Source of the DNA: Pseudomonas putida
Lineage (GTDB): Bacteria > Pseudomonadota > Gammaproteobacteria > Pseudomonadales > Pseudomonadaceae
NCBI RefSeq assembly: GCF_016406145.1
Contig: NZ_CP066306.1
Location: 1,984,001-2,048,000 of the forward strand
Direction: 5' to 3'
Length of the DNA: 64,000 nt
Both the position numbers and the translations under genes were made by a program. The first letter of the stretch is position 1. Each line of letters starts with the position of its first letter. The notes beneath the pieces are model-generated. The model saw only the letters and a program-made list of their open reading frames with translations, was not told the DNA's origin and searched no databases. Of the stretch, positions 32,146-40,971 are shown piece by piece.

Positions 32146-33309
32146 TCAGCGGGTTTCGTTGAACAGTTCGCGGCCGATCAGCATCCGGCGGATTTCGCTG
32201 GTGCCGGCGCCGATCTCGTACAGCTTGGCATCACGCAGCAAGCGGCCCGCCGGGAATTCATTGATGTAGCCGTTGCCGCCGAGGATCTGGATCGCTTCCA
32301 GGGCCATCTGCGTGGCGCGCTCCGCGGTGTACAGGATCACCCCGGCGGCGTCCTTGCGTGTGGTCTCGCCACGGTCGCAGGCCTGGGCCACGGCGTACAG
32401 GTAGGCGCGGCTGGCGTTCAGTTGGGTGTACATGTCGGCGATCTTGCCCTGGATCAACTGGAACTCACCGATGCTCTGGCCGAACTGCTTGCGGTCGTGG
32501 ATGTAGGGGACCACCAGGTCCATGCAGCTTTGCATGATGCCGGTGGGGCCACCGGAGAGCACTACGCGCTCGTAGTCCAGGCCGCTCATCAGTACGCGCA
32601 CGCCGCCGTTGAGCTGGCCGAGGATGTTTTCTTCCGGTACTTCGACGTCATCGAAGAACAGTTCGCAGGTGTTGGAGCCGCGCATGCCCAGCTTGTCGAA
32701 CTTGTTGCTGCGGCTGAAGCCTTGCCAGTCGCGCTCGACGATGAACGCGGTGATGCCGTGCGCGCCCTTGTCCAGGTCGGTCTTGGCGTAGATCACGTAG
32801 GTGTTGGCATCCGGGCCGTTGGTGATCCAGGTCTTGCTGCCGTTGAGCACGTAGCGGTCGCCGCGCTTTTCGGCGCGCAGTTTCATCGACACCACGTCGG
32901 AGCCGGCGTTTGGCTCGCTCATGGCCAGCGCGCCAATGTGCTCACCGCTGATCAGTTTGGGCAGGTACTTGAGCTTCTGCTCATGGGTGCCGTTGCGGTT
33001 GATCTGGTTGACGCACAGGTTGGAGTGGGCGCCGTAGGACAGCGCCACCGAGGCTGAGCCACGGCTGATTTCTTCCATCGACACCACGTGGGCCAGGTAG
33101 CCCAGGCCGGCGCCGCCGTACTCTTCCGGCACCGTGATGCCCAGCAGGCCCATGTCGCCAAACTTGCGCCACATGTCGGCAGGGAACAGGTTGTCGTGGT
33201 CGATCTGTGCGGCGCGTGGCGCCAGCTCGGCGGCGACGAAGGTGCGCACCTGGTCACGGAGCATGTCGATGGTTTCGCCCAGGGCGAAGTTCAGGGAGGG
33301 GTAATGCAT
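32146..33309 (-). CDS. liuA: isovaleryl-CoA dehydrogenase
   Basis: 387 residues of the acyl-CoA dehydrogenase family. It shows [36 protein letters not shown] near 140, [25 protein letters not shown], and C-terminal [42 protein letters not shown]. It oxidises isovaleryl-CoA to 3-methylcrotonyl-CoA using FAD, passing electrons to ETF. It is the first gene of the liu operon, and a perfect LiuR-type palindrome lies 87 bases upstream of the start. Neither liuR nor the HMG-CoA lyase gene liuE is in the window. Confidence 0.93.
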   Translation of the reverse strand: MHYPSLNFALGETIDMLRDQVRTFVAAELAPRAAQIDHDNLFPADMWRKFGDMGLLGITVPEEYGGAGLGYLAHVVSMEEISRGSASVALSYGAHSNLCVNQINRNGTHEQKLKYLPKLISGEHIGALAMSEPNAGSDVVSMKLRAEKRGDRYVLNGSKTWITNGPDANTYVIYAKTDLDKGAHGITAFIVERDWQGFSRSNKFDKLGMRGSNTCELFFDDVEVPEENILGQLNGGVRVLMSGLDYERVVLSGGPTGIMQSCMDLVVPYIHDRKQFGQSIGEFQLIQGKIADMYTQLNASRAYLYAVAQACDRGETTRKDAAGVILYTAERATQMALEAIQILGGNGYINEFPAGRLLRDAKLYEIGAGTSEIRRMLIGRELFNETR

Positions 33310-33395
33310 GGGGCACCTTCTTGTTCTTGAAATTAGGAAACACCGTAGCTCATGAAGCGGTAGCCATTGGCGATGAGCGCTATGTCGTTTTCACC

Positions 33396-33411
33396 TTTAC
33401 GTTAACGTAAA
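33396..33411. promoter_or_regulatory. LiuR-type operator 1
   Basis: TTTACGTTAACGTAAA is a perfect 16-bp palindrome matching the pattern known for the MerR-family regulator LiuR. It is positioned in the liuA / acyl-CoA synthetase divergent promoter. Confidence 0.75.
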
Positions 33412-33445
33412 CCTGCACCCCGTTAGTGTCAATCCGTTCATCACC

Positions 33446-33461
33446 TTTACGTAAACGTAAA
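33446..33461. promoter_or_regulatory. LiuR-type operator 2
   Basis: TTTACGTAAACGTAAA is the same site with one central asymmetric pair, exactly 50 bases after operator 1 and 65 bases before the start of the plus-strand synthetase. Both copies are preceded by TCACC, which suggests a local duplication. Confidence 0.72.
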
Positions 33462-33525
33462 TCTGCGCCACAGTATTTGTCGCTTGCTTCAGTCGTGCCC
33501 AGAACAACCACAAGAAGGGACACCT

Positions 33526-35208
33526 ATGAGTCAACCCAGTTACACCCGCGGTCGTCAGGACCAATCCTTGCTGACCCTGACCATCGGTCAGGCCTTCGAT
33601 GCCACAGTGGCCCGTTACGCCGATGACGAGGCGTTGGTGGTGCGCCATCAGGGCCTGCGTTTCACCTGGCAGCAGTTGGCCGAACAGGTCGATGTCTATG
33701 CCCGGGCGTTGATGGCGCTGGGTGTCGACAGGGGGGACCGGATCGGCATCTGGTCACCCAACTGCGCCCAGTGGTGCATCCTGCAGCTGGCCAGCGCCAA
33801 GGTTGGTGCGATTCTGGTCAACATCAATCCGGCCTACCGGGTGGGCGAGTTGGAATATGTAGTGCGTCAGTCCGGCTGCCGTTGGCTGGTGTGCGCCGAT
33901 GCCTTCAAGACCTCTGATTACCACGCCATGGTTCAGGAGCTGCTGCCGGAGCTGGCGGCAGTGGCGCCTGGTTATCTGGCAAGCGAACGCCTGCCCGAGC
34001 TGCGTGGGGTGATAAGCCTGGCCGGCAACCCGCCACCGGGCTTCCTGCCATGGCCTGCGCTGGCGGCGCGGGCAGCGCAGACGGCTGATGAGGCTTATCA
34101 GGCGCGCCAGCGCGGGCTGCAGTTCGACCAGCCGGTGAACATCCAGTACACCTCCGGCACCACCGGCGCACCCAAAGGGGCCACGCTCAGCCATTACAAC
34201 ATTCTCAACAACGGCTTCATGGTCGGGGAAAGTCTGGGCCTGACCAACACCGACCGTATGGTGATCCCGGTGCCGCTGTACCACTGCTTCGGCATGGTCA
34301 TGGCCAACCTTGGTTGCATCACCCATGGCAGCACCATGATCTACCCCAGCGACGCCTTCGATGCCGAGCTCACTCTGCGTGCTGTTGCCGAGGAGCGCGC
34401 CAGCATCCTCTATGGCGTGCCTACCATGTTCATCGCCATGCTCGACCACCCGTCGCGCCAGCACTTGGACCTTTCGACCCTGCGCAGCGGCATCATGGCC
34501 GGTGCTACCTGCCCGATCGAGGTCATGCGCCGGGTCATCGACCAGCTGCACATGGCCCAAGTGCAAATTGCCTATGGCATGACGGAAACCAGCCCGGTGT
34601 CCCTGCAGACTGGCCCCGACGATGATCTGGAGCTACGGGTGACCACGGTTGGCCGCACCCAGCCCCATCTGGAGACCAAACTGGTGAATGCCGACGGCTG
34701 CATTGTGCCCAGGGGCGAGATCGGCGAATTGTGCACACGGGGTTACAGCGTGATGCTCGGTTACTGGGACAACCCGCAGGCCACGGCGGATGCCATCGAT
34801 CCCGCAGGGTGGATGCACTCGGGCGACCTGGCAGTGATGGACGCAGATGGCCATGTGCGCATCGTCGGGCGCAACAAGGACATGATCATTCGCGGTGGCG
34901 AAAACATTTATCCGCGCGAGCTCGAGGAGTTCTTCTATACCCACCCTGCAGTGGCGGACGCCCAAGTGATCGGCATCCCGTGCGATAGGTATGGCGAGGA
35001 AGTGGTGGCCTGGATCAAGTTGCATCCCGGCCACAGCGCAACGGCTGAAGAGTTGCAGGGCTGGTGCAAGGCACGCATCGCGCACTACAAGGTGCCACGG
35101 CACTTCTGTTTCGTTGACGAGTTTCCCATGACGGTGACCGGCAAGGTGCAGAAGTTCAAGATGCGCGAAATCAGCGCGGCCACGCTTTCAGCAGTACCGG
35201 CTGGGTGA
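33526..35208 (+). CDS. AMP-forming acyl-CoA synthetase associated with leucine/isovalerate catabolism
   Basis: 560 residues from ATG 33526 with AGAAGGGA upstream. It is an adenylate-forming ligase: P-loop YTSGTTGAPKGATLSHYN near 205, YGMTETSPVS near 350, hinge GWMHSGDLAVMD and GRNKDMIIRGGENIYPRELEE near 445-470, and C-terminal PMTVTGKVQKFKMRE with the catalytic lysine. It is similar in pattern to medium-chain fatty acyl-CoA ligases. Shared LiuR-type operators with the liu operon suggest it activates free branched-chain acids such as isovalerate, or acetoacetate. The substrate is inferred. Confidence 0.85.
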   Translation: MSQPSYTRGRQDQSLLTLTIGQAFDATVARYADDEALVVRHQGLRFTWQQLAEQVDVYARALMALGVDRGDRIGIWSPNCAQWCILQLASAKVGAILVNINPAYRVGELEYVVRQSGCRWLVCADAFKTSDYHAMVQELLPELAAVAPGYLASERLPELRGVISLAGNPPPGFLPWPALAARAAQTADEAYQARQRGLQFDQPVNIQYTSGTTGAPKGATLSHYNILNNGFMVGESLGLTNTDRMVIPVPLYHCFGMVMANLGCITHGSTMIYPSDAFDAELTLRAVAEERASILYGVPTMFIAMLDHPSRQHLDLSTLRSGIMAGATCPIEVMRRVIDQLHMAQVQIAYGMTETSPVSLQTGPDDDLELRVTTVGRTQPHLETKLVNADGCIVPRGEIGELCTRGYSVMLGYWDNPQATADAIDPAGWMHSGDLAVMDADGHVRIVGRNKDMIIRGGENIYPRELEEFFYTHPAVADAQVIGIPCDRYGEEVVAWIKLHPGHSATAEELQGWCKARIAHYKVPRHFCFVDEFPMTVTGKVQKFKMREISAATLSAVPAG

Positions 35209-35218
35209 TTCAGCTATG

Positions 35219-35255
35219 GTGCTGGCCGCGCCGGGTACCCGTGCACGGCCGGCAC
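35219..35255. terminator. hairpin between converging genes
   Basis: GTGCTGGCCG (35219-35228) pairs with CGGCCGGCAC (35246-35255) around a GGGTACCC centre. There is no T run on either side, so it is a weak or Rho-assisted terminator or a degenerate REP. Confidence 0.4.
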
Positions 35256-35291
35256 CACCGTTGCGGGTGCATCGGTTTCCCTCGTCTATTC

Positions 35292-35453
35292 TTAAGCCTT
35301 CACCGGTGGCTCCTGGCTCGGCGGGTCGCCCACCGTAGGCGGCTCGGTCGGTTTGATCGGCAGCTCGTCCGGATCTTCTTCCGGCACTGGCGGCGGCAGG
35401 CTCGGGTCGTCGATGTTGGGGTCGGGTGTCTCTGGTGGAATGGGAATGTTCAT
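35292..35453 (-). CDS. small Pro/Asp/Glu-rich protein
   Basis: 53 residues from ATG 35453, preceded by GAGGT. It consists almost entirely of Pro, Asp, Glu and small residues (MNIPIPPETPDPNIDDPSLPPPVPEEDPDELPIKPTEPP...). It has no hydrophobic core and no signal peptide, and is expected to be intrinsically disordered. It is divergent from glgE by 139 bases. I do not know a function. Confidence 0.6.
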   Translation of the reverse strand: MNIPIPPETPDPNIDDPSLPPPVPEEDPDELPIKPTEPPTVGDPPSQEPPVKA

Positions 35454-35592
35454 GGCCTGACCTCGCAGGGTGAATGAGAGGGTGGTGCAGGCTTTGATGC
35501 GTGGCTGCGCCGTTTGCTCAATTTTTTTGAACCCCCTGCGTGGACGATGGCTCTGAACCCTTACCGCCAATGCCAACAGGGAGCCAGGACCG

Positions 35593-37611
35593 ATGTCGCG
35601 CAACGAGCCCTTCGAAAGCGTACCGATGGCGAACGATCACCCCGACCAGGCCATCAGCCTGTCCCAGGCGCTGATGGCGCCGCGCATCGTGATCGAGGAT
35701 ACCCAGCCTGCACTTGACGGTGGCGGTTTCGCCGTCAAGGCCATCAGCGGCCTGCCGGTTGCGGTTAGTAGCAAGGTATACAGCGACGGCCACGATCGCC
35801 TGGCCGTGATGCTCAACTGGCGGCAGGCCGATAGTCGGCGATGGCATTGCGTGCCGATGCATTCGCCGGGCAACGACTTGTGGCTGGCCGAGTTCACCCC
35901 CGCTGACCTGGGCCCGCACCTTTTCAGCATCGAGGCCTGGATCGACCCGTTCGCCACCTATTGCCACGACCTCGAGAAGAAGTTCCATGCTGGCGTCGAG
36001 GTCAAGCTGGAGCTGGAGGAGGGCCGCTTGTTGCTTGGCAAAGGTGCAGAGCGCAGCGAGGGCGAGTTGCGCGAGCAGATCAAGGCGCTGCAGGCGCAGC
36101 TGCCCGCGCTGTCGCAGGCTGACCAGGTGGCGCTGTTACTGGGGGCACAGGCGTCGCGCCTGATGACCGAGGCCGAGCACCGCAGCTACCTCACCTGCAG
36201 CCGCGAGTTCCCGGTAGATGTCGACCGCCCGGCCGCGCAGTTCGCCAGCTGGTACGAGCTGTTTCCACGTTCGATCACCGACAGTCCAGAGCGCCACGGC
36301 ACCTTCAACGACGTGCACGAGCGTTTGCCGATGATTCGCGACATGGGCTTTGACGTGCTGTATTTCCCGCCCATTCATCCGATCGGCAAGCAGCACCGCA
36401 AGGGCCGCAACAACGCCTTGCAGGCTGAGCCCAACGACCCCGGCAGCCCCTACGCCATCGGCAGCCCCGAAGGCGGGCACGATGCCATTCACCCGCAGCT
36501 GGGCACCCGGGAGGACTTCCGCCGCCTGGTGGCCGCCGCCGGCGAGCACGGGCTGGAGATAGCCCTGGACTTCGCCATCCAGTGCTCCCAGGACCACCCG
36601 TGGCTCAAGGAACATCCCGGCTGGTTCAGCTGGCGCCCCGACGGCACCATCCGCTATGCCGAAAACCCGCCGAAGAAGTACCAGGACATCGTCAACGTAG
36701 ACTTCTACGCCGCTGACGCCGTGCCGTCGCTGTGGCTGGCCCTGCGCGATGTGGTGGTGGGCTGGGTCGAGGAGGGGGTAAGAACCTTCCGCGTCGACAA
36801 CCCGCACACCAAACCCCTGCCGTTCTGGCAATGGTTGATCGCCAATGTGCGCAGCCAGTACCCGGACGTGATCTTCCTCGCCGAGGCGTTCACCAAACCG
36901 GCGATGATGGCGCGCCTGGGCAAGGTGGGTTACGCCCAGAGCTACACCTATTTCACCTGGCGTAATACCAAACAGGAACTGCGCGAGTATTTCGAGCAGC
37001 TCAATCAGCCGCCCTGGAGCCTGTGTTACCGTCCCAACTTCTTCGTCAATACGCCGGACATCAACCCGTTCTTCCTGCACACCAGCGGCCGTGCGGGCTT
37101 TCTGATCCGCGCCGCGCTGGCGACCATGGGGTCGGGGCTGTGGGGCATGTACTCGGGCTTCGAACTGTGCGAAGGCACACCCCTGCCGGGCAAGGAAGAG
37201 TACCTGGACTCGGAGAAGTACGAGATCCGGCCGCGCGACTTCACCCAGCCCGGCAACATCATTGCCGAAATCGCCCAGCTCAACCGCATCCGCCGGCAGA
37301 ACCGCGCCCTGCAGACGCACCTGGGGGTGGCGTTCTTCAACTGTTGGAACGACAACATCCTGTATTTCGCCAAGCGCACGCCTGAGCGCGACAACTACAT
37401 CCTGATAGCGGTCAGCCTCGACCCGCACAACGCCCAGGAGGCCAGCTTCGAACTGCCGCTGTGGGAGCTGGGGCTGGACGATGACGCCGACACTCTGGGC
37501 GAAGACCTGATGAACGGCCATCGCTGGACCTGGCATGGCAAGACCCAATGGATGCGTATCGAACCATGGCATCAGCCATTTGGTATCTGGCGCATAGAAA
37601 AGGCCCGATAA
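35593..37611 (+). CDS. glgE: alpha-1,4-glucan:maltose-1-phosphate maltosyltransferase
   Basis: 672 residues, near the family length of about 660-700. An N-terminal beta-sandwich domain (about 30-150) precedes a GH13 (subfamily 3) barrel. VLYFPPIHPIGKQHRKGRNN near 250 and FRVDNPHTKPLPFWQWLI near 400 (nucleophile Asp) with EAFTKPAMM (acid/base Glu) are specific to GlgE. It extends glucans with maltose-1-phosphate. It is the first of three consecutive plus-strand genes with treS/mak and glgB, all of the GlgE pathway. Confidence 0.95.
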   Translation: MSRNEPFESVPMANDHPDQAISLSQALMAPRIVIEDTQPALDGGGFAVKAISGLPVAVSSKVYSDGHDRLAVMLNWRQADSRRWHCVPMHSPGNDLWLAEFTPADLGPHLFSIEAWIDPFATYCHDLEKKFHAGVEVKLELEEGRLLLGKGAERSEGELREQIKALQAQLPALSQADQVALLLGAQASRLMTEAEHRSYLTCSREFPVDVDRPAAQFASWYELFPRSITDSPERHGTFNDVHERLPMIRDMGFDVLYFPPIHPIGKQHRKGRNNALQAEPNDPGSPYAIGSPEGGHDAIHPQLGTREDFRRLVAAAGEHGLEIALDFAIQCSQDHPWLKEHPGWFSWRPDGTIRYAENPPKKYQDIVNVDFYAADAVPSLWLALRDVVVGWVEEGVRTFRVDNPHTKPLPFWQWLIANVRSQYPDVIFLAEAFTKPAMMARLGKVGYAQSYTYFTWRNTKQELREYFEQLNQPPWSLCYRPNFFVNTPDINPFFLHTSGRAGFLIRAALATMGSGLWGMYSGFELCEGTPLPGKEEYLDSEKYEIRPRDFTQPGNIIAEIAQLNRIRRQNRALQTHLGVAFFNCWNDNILYFAKRTPERDNYILIAVSLDPHNAQEASFELPLWELGLDDDADTLGEDLMNGHRWTWHGKTQWMRIEPWHQPFGIWRIEKAR

Positions 37612-37653
37612 GCCCCAGGGCGGCGCTGAACCCGCAATTGAAAGGAGTCGCAC

Positions 37654-40600
37654 ATGGCCAAGCGTTCCCGCCCGGCAGCCTTCCTCGACGACCCGCTGTG
37701 GTACAAGGATGCCGTGATCTACCAGTTGCACATCAAGTCGTTCTTCGATGCCAACAACGATGGTATAGGTGACTTCGCCGGCCTGATCAGCAAGCTCGAC
37801 TACATCGCCGATCTTGGCGTCAACACCCTCTGGCTGTTGCCGTTCTACCCCTCGCCACGGCGCGATGACGGCTACGACATCGCCGAATACAAAGCCGTAC
37901 ATCCCGACTACGGCAGCATGGCCGATGCCCGGCGTTTCATCGCCGAGGCGCACAAGCGCGGGTTGCGGGTGATTACCGAACTGGTCATCAACCACACCAG
38001 CGACCAGCACCCCTGGTTCCAGCGTGCTCGCCATGCCAAGCGTGGCAGCAAGGCCCGCGACTTCTACGTGTGGTCGGATGACGACCAGAAATACGACGGT
38101 ACGCGGATCATCTTCCTCGACACCGAGAAGTCCAACTGGACATGGGACCCTGTGGCGGGCCAGTACTTCTGGCACCGCTTCTACTCGCACCAGCCGGACC
38201 TGAATTTCGACAACCCCCAAGTGCTCAAGGCCGTGATCGGGGTGATGCGTTTCTGGCTCGATCTGGGCGTCGACGGCCTGCGCCTGGACGCTATCCCCTA
38301 CCTCATCGAGCGCGATGGCACCAATAACGAGAACCTCCCCGAGACCCACAAGGTGCTCAAGGCGATTCGTGCCGAGATCGATGCCAATTACCCCGACCGC
38401 ATGCTGCTTGCCGAGGCCAATCAGTGGCCCGAGGACACGCGCCCGTACTTTGGCGAGGGCGATGGCGACGAGTGTCACATGGCCTTCCACTTCCCGTTGA
38501 TGCCGCGCATGTACATGGCCTTGGCCATGGAAGACCGCTTCCCTATCACCGACATCCTGCGCCAGACGCCGGAAATTCCGGCCAATTGCCAGTGGGCCAT
38601 CTTCCTGCGCAACCACGATGAGCTGACCCTGGAAATGGTCACCGACCGCGAGCGCGACTACCTGTGGAACTACTACGCCCAAGACCGCCGCGCGCGTATC
38701 AACCTGGGTATTCGCCGCCGCCTGGCGCCGTTGCTGCAACGTGACCGCCGGCGCATCGAGCTGCTCACCAGCTTGCTGCTGTCGATGCCCGGCACGCCGA
38801 CCCTGTACTACGGTGACGAACTGGGCATGGGTGACAACATCTACCTGGGCGACCGCGACGGTGTGCGTACCCCCATGCAGTGGTCGCCGGACCGCAACGG
38901 CGGTTTCTCCAAAGCCGACCCGCAGCGCCTGGTACTGCCGCCGATCATGGACCCGCTGTACGGCTACCAGACTGTCAACGTCGAGGCCCAGGCCCACGAC
39001 CCGCATTCGCTGCTCAACTGGAACCGCCGCCTGCTGGCGGTGCGCAACCAGCAGAAAGCCTTTGGCCGCGGCACCTTGCGTACGCTCGCCCCGAGTAACC
39101 GCCGCATCCTTGCGTACATCCGCGAGTACACCGATGCTGAGGGCAACAGCGAAGTCATTCTGTGTGTTGCCAATGTGTCGCGTGCGGCGCAGGCCGCCGA
39201 ACTTGAATTGTCCCAGTACGCCGACAAGGTGCCAGTGGAGATGCTCGGCGGCAGCGCCTTCCCGCCTATCGGTCAACTGCCGTTCCTGCTGACGTTGCCG
39301 CCTTATGCCTTCTACTGGTTCTTGCTGGCAGCGCACGACCGCATGCCCAGCTGGCATGTTCAAGCTACCGAGGGGTTGCCGGAATTGACTACGCTAGTGC
39401 TGCGCAAACGCATGGAAGAGCTGCTCGAAACGCCTTCGAGCGATACATTGCAAGACGCGATCCTGCCGCAATACCTGCCCAAACGACGCTGGTTCGCCGG
39501 CAAGGAAGGGCCTGTCGACCAGGTGCGCCTGTGTTACGGCGTGCGCTTGGGCACCGCCACGACACCCGTGCTGCTCAGCGAAATCGAAGTGCTGGGCGAT
39601 GGCGTGGCCAACCGTTACCAGTTGCCGTTCGGGCTGCTGCCTGAAGACCAGATCAACAGTGCGTTGCCGCAACAACTGGCCATGTCGCGGGTACGCCGTG
39701 GCCGTCAGGTGGGCCTGATCACCGATGCCTTTGTGCTCGAACCCTTCATTCGCGCCGTGCTGCGCGCCTGCCAGGACGGCCTGCGCCTGCCCTGTGGCAA
39801 TGGCCAGGGCGAGTTACGCTTCCACTGCACCGAGGCGCTGGCCAGCCTGGGCCTCGATGAAGACAGCGCTGTGCGTTACCTGAGCGCCGAGCAGTCCAAC
39901 AGTTCGGTAGTAGTGGGCGATCGCGTAGTGCTCAAGCTGATCCGCCGGGTCAACCCGGGGGTTCACCCGGAGCTGGAAATGAGCGCCTACCTCACCGCCG
40001 CCGGGTTCGCCAATATCTCGCCACTGCTGGCCTGGGTCAGCCGGGTGGATGAAACGGACGCACCGCACCTGCTGATGATCGCCCAGGGTTATCTGAGTAA
40101 CCAGGGCGACGCCTGGGCCTGGACGCAGAACACGCTGGAGCGGGCCATCCGCGACGAGATGGAGCCATCCAGCAACGATGGTGAAGCGCATACCGACGCA
40201 TTGGCCGAGCTCAACGGTTTTGCTGCCTTGCTTGGCCAGCGTCTGGGCGAGATGCATCTGTTGCTGGCCGCCCCGACCGACGACCCCGCCTTCCGGCCGC
40301 GCAGCAGCGATGGCGAAGACAGCGAGCGCTGGGCCCAACAGATCAGCAGCGAGCTCTGCCATGCCCTGGACTTGCTGGCGCAGCACCGCGACAGCCTGGA
40401 CAACGACAGCCAGGCGTTGGTCGACGACCTGCAACAGCAACGTGAAGGCCTTGCCCAGCACATCGCCAACTTGGCCAGGCAGGCCCAGGGTGGCCTGCTG
40501 ATGCGGGTTCACGGCGACCTGCACCTGGGCCAGGTGCTGGTGGTGCAAGGGGATGCCTACCTCATCGATTTCGAAGGCGAGCCTTCGCGTGCACTGCAAG

Positions 40601-40971
40601 AGCGGCGTGCCAAGCACAGCCCGTACAAGGATGTCAGCGGCGTGTTGCGATCCTTCGACTATGCTGCTGCGATGATCCTGCGCAGCGCCTCGGCGGTAGA
40701 CGCTTCCGAGGCGGCACGGCAGGCTCGTCAGCGGGTCGCCCGGCAGTACCTGCACCAGTCGCGCCACGCCTTCGTCGAAGCCTATGGCCTGGCCACCGCC
40801 GCCATGCCTCACGCCTGGCAACAGGCCGAGGGCGAGCGCGCCGCACTGGAACTGTTCTGCCTGGAAAAGGCCGCCTACGAGATTACTTATGAAGCCGAAA
40901 ACCGGCCAAGTTGGCTGGCCGTGCCTTTGCATGGCTTGCATGGATTGATCAGTACCTGGGGAGAGTCATAG
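37654..40971 (+). CDS. treS: trehalose synthase fused to maltokinase (TreS-Mak)
   Basis: 1105 residues, a natural fusion with AAGGAG before the ATG. Residues 1-560 are a GH13 trehalose synthase with VIYQLHIKSFFDANNDGIGDF at the start, GLRLDAIPYL near 205 (nucleophile Asp), LLAEANQWPED and FLRNHDELTLEM. Residues about 600-1105 are maltokinase with a kinase-like core, including VHGDLHLGQVLV near 845 and YLIDFEGEPSR. It isomerises trehalose to maltose, then phosphorylates maltose with ATP to maltose-1-phosphate for GlgE. The fusion channels the intermediate. Its stop codon directly abuts the glgB start. Confidence 0.95.
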   Translation: MAKRSRPAAFLDDPLWYKDAVIYQLHIKSFFDANNDGIGDFAGLISKLDYIADLGVNTLWLLPFYPSPRRDDGYDIAEYKAVHPDYGSMADARRFIAEAHKRGLRVITELVINHTSDQHPWFQRARHAKRGSKARDFYVWSDDDQKYDGTRIIFLDTEKSNWTWDPVAGQYFWHRFYSHQPDLNFDNPQVLKAVIGVMRFWLDLGVDGLRLDAIPYLIERDGTNNENLPETHKVLKAIRAEIDANYPDRMLLAEANQWPEDTRPYFGEGDGDECHMAFHFPLMPRMYMALAMEDRFPITDILRQTPEIPANCQWAIFLRNHDELTLEMVTDRERDYLWNYYAQDRRARINLGIRRRLAPLLQRDRRRIELLTSLLLSMPGTPTLYYGDELGMGDNIYLGDRDGVRTPMQWSPDRNGGFSKADPQRLVLPPIMDPLYGYQTVNVEAQAHDPHSLLNWNRRLLAVRNQQKAFGRGTLRTLAPSNRRILAYIREYTDAEGNSEVILCVANVSRAAQAAELELSQYADKVPVEMLGGSAFPPIGQLPFLLTLPPYAFYWFLLAAHDRMPSWHVQATEGLPELTTLVLRKRMEELLETPSSDTLQDAILPQYLPKRRWFAGKEGPVDQVRLCYGVRLGTATTPVLLSEIEVLGDGVANRYQLPFGLLPEDQINSALPQQLAMSRVRRGRQVGLITDAFVLEPFIRAVLRACQDGLRLPCGNGQGELRFHCTEALASLGLDEDSAVRYLSAEQSNSSVVVGDRVVLKLIRRVNPGVHPELEMSAYLTAAGFANISPLLAWVSRVDETDAPHLLMIAQGYLSNQGDAWAWTQNTLERAIRDEMEPSSNDGEAHTDALAELNGFAALLGQRLGEMHLLLAAPTDDPAFRPRSSDGEDSERWAQQISSELCHALDLLAQHRDSLDNDSQALVDDLQQQREGLAQHIANLARQAQGGLLMRVHGDLHLGQVLVVQGDAYLIDFEGEPSRALQERRAKHSPYKDVSGVLRSFDYAAAMILRSASAVDASEAARQARQRVARQYLHQSRHAFVEAYGLATAAMPHAWQQAEGERAALELFCLEKAAYEITYEAENRPSWLAVPLHGLHGLISTWGES

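Noticed and set aside
29688..32162. 824-codon open frame on the plus strand
   Set aside because: It is antisense to liuC and liuB, has no domain signature or ribosome site, and the opposite strand encodes conserved enzymes.
31795..33057. 420-codon plus-strand frame across the liuA/liuB boundary
   Set aside because: Antisense to two conserved genes, with repetitive composition and no supported start.
36136..39363. 1075-codon open frame on the minus strand
   Set aside because: It lies entirely opposite glgE and treS, whose active-site motifs are unmistakable. The low-complexity Val/Gln/Gly-rich translation is typical of antisense frames in high-GC genes.
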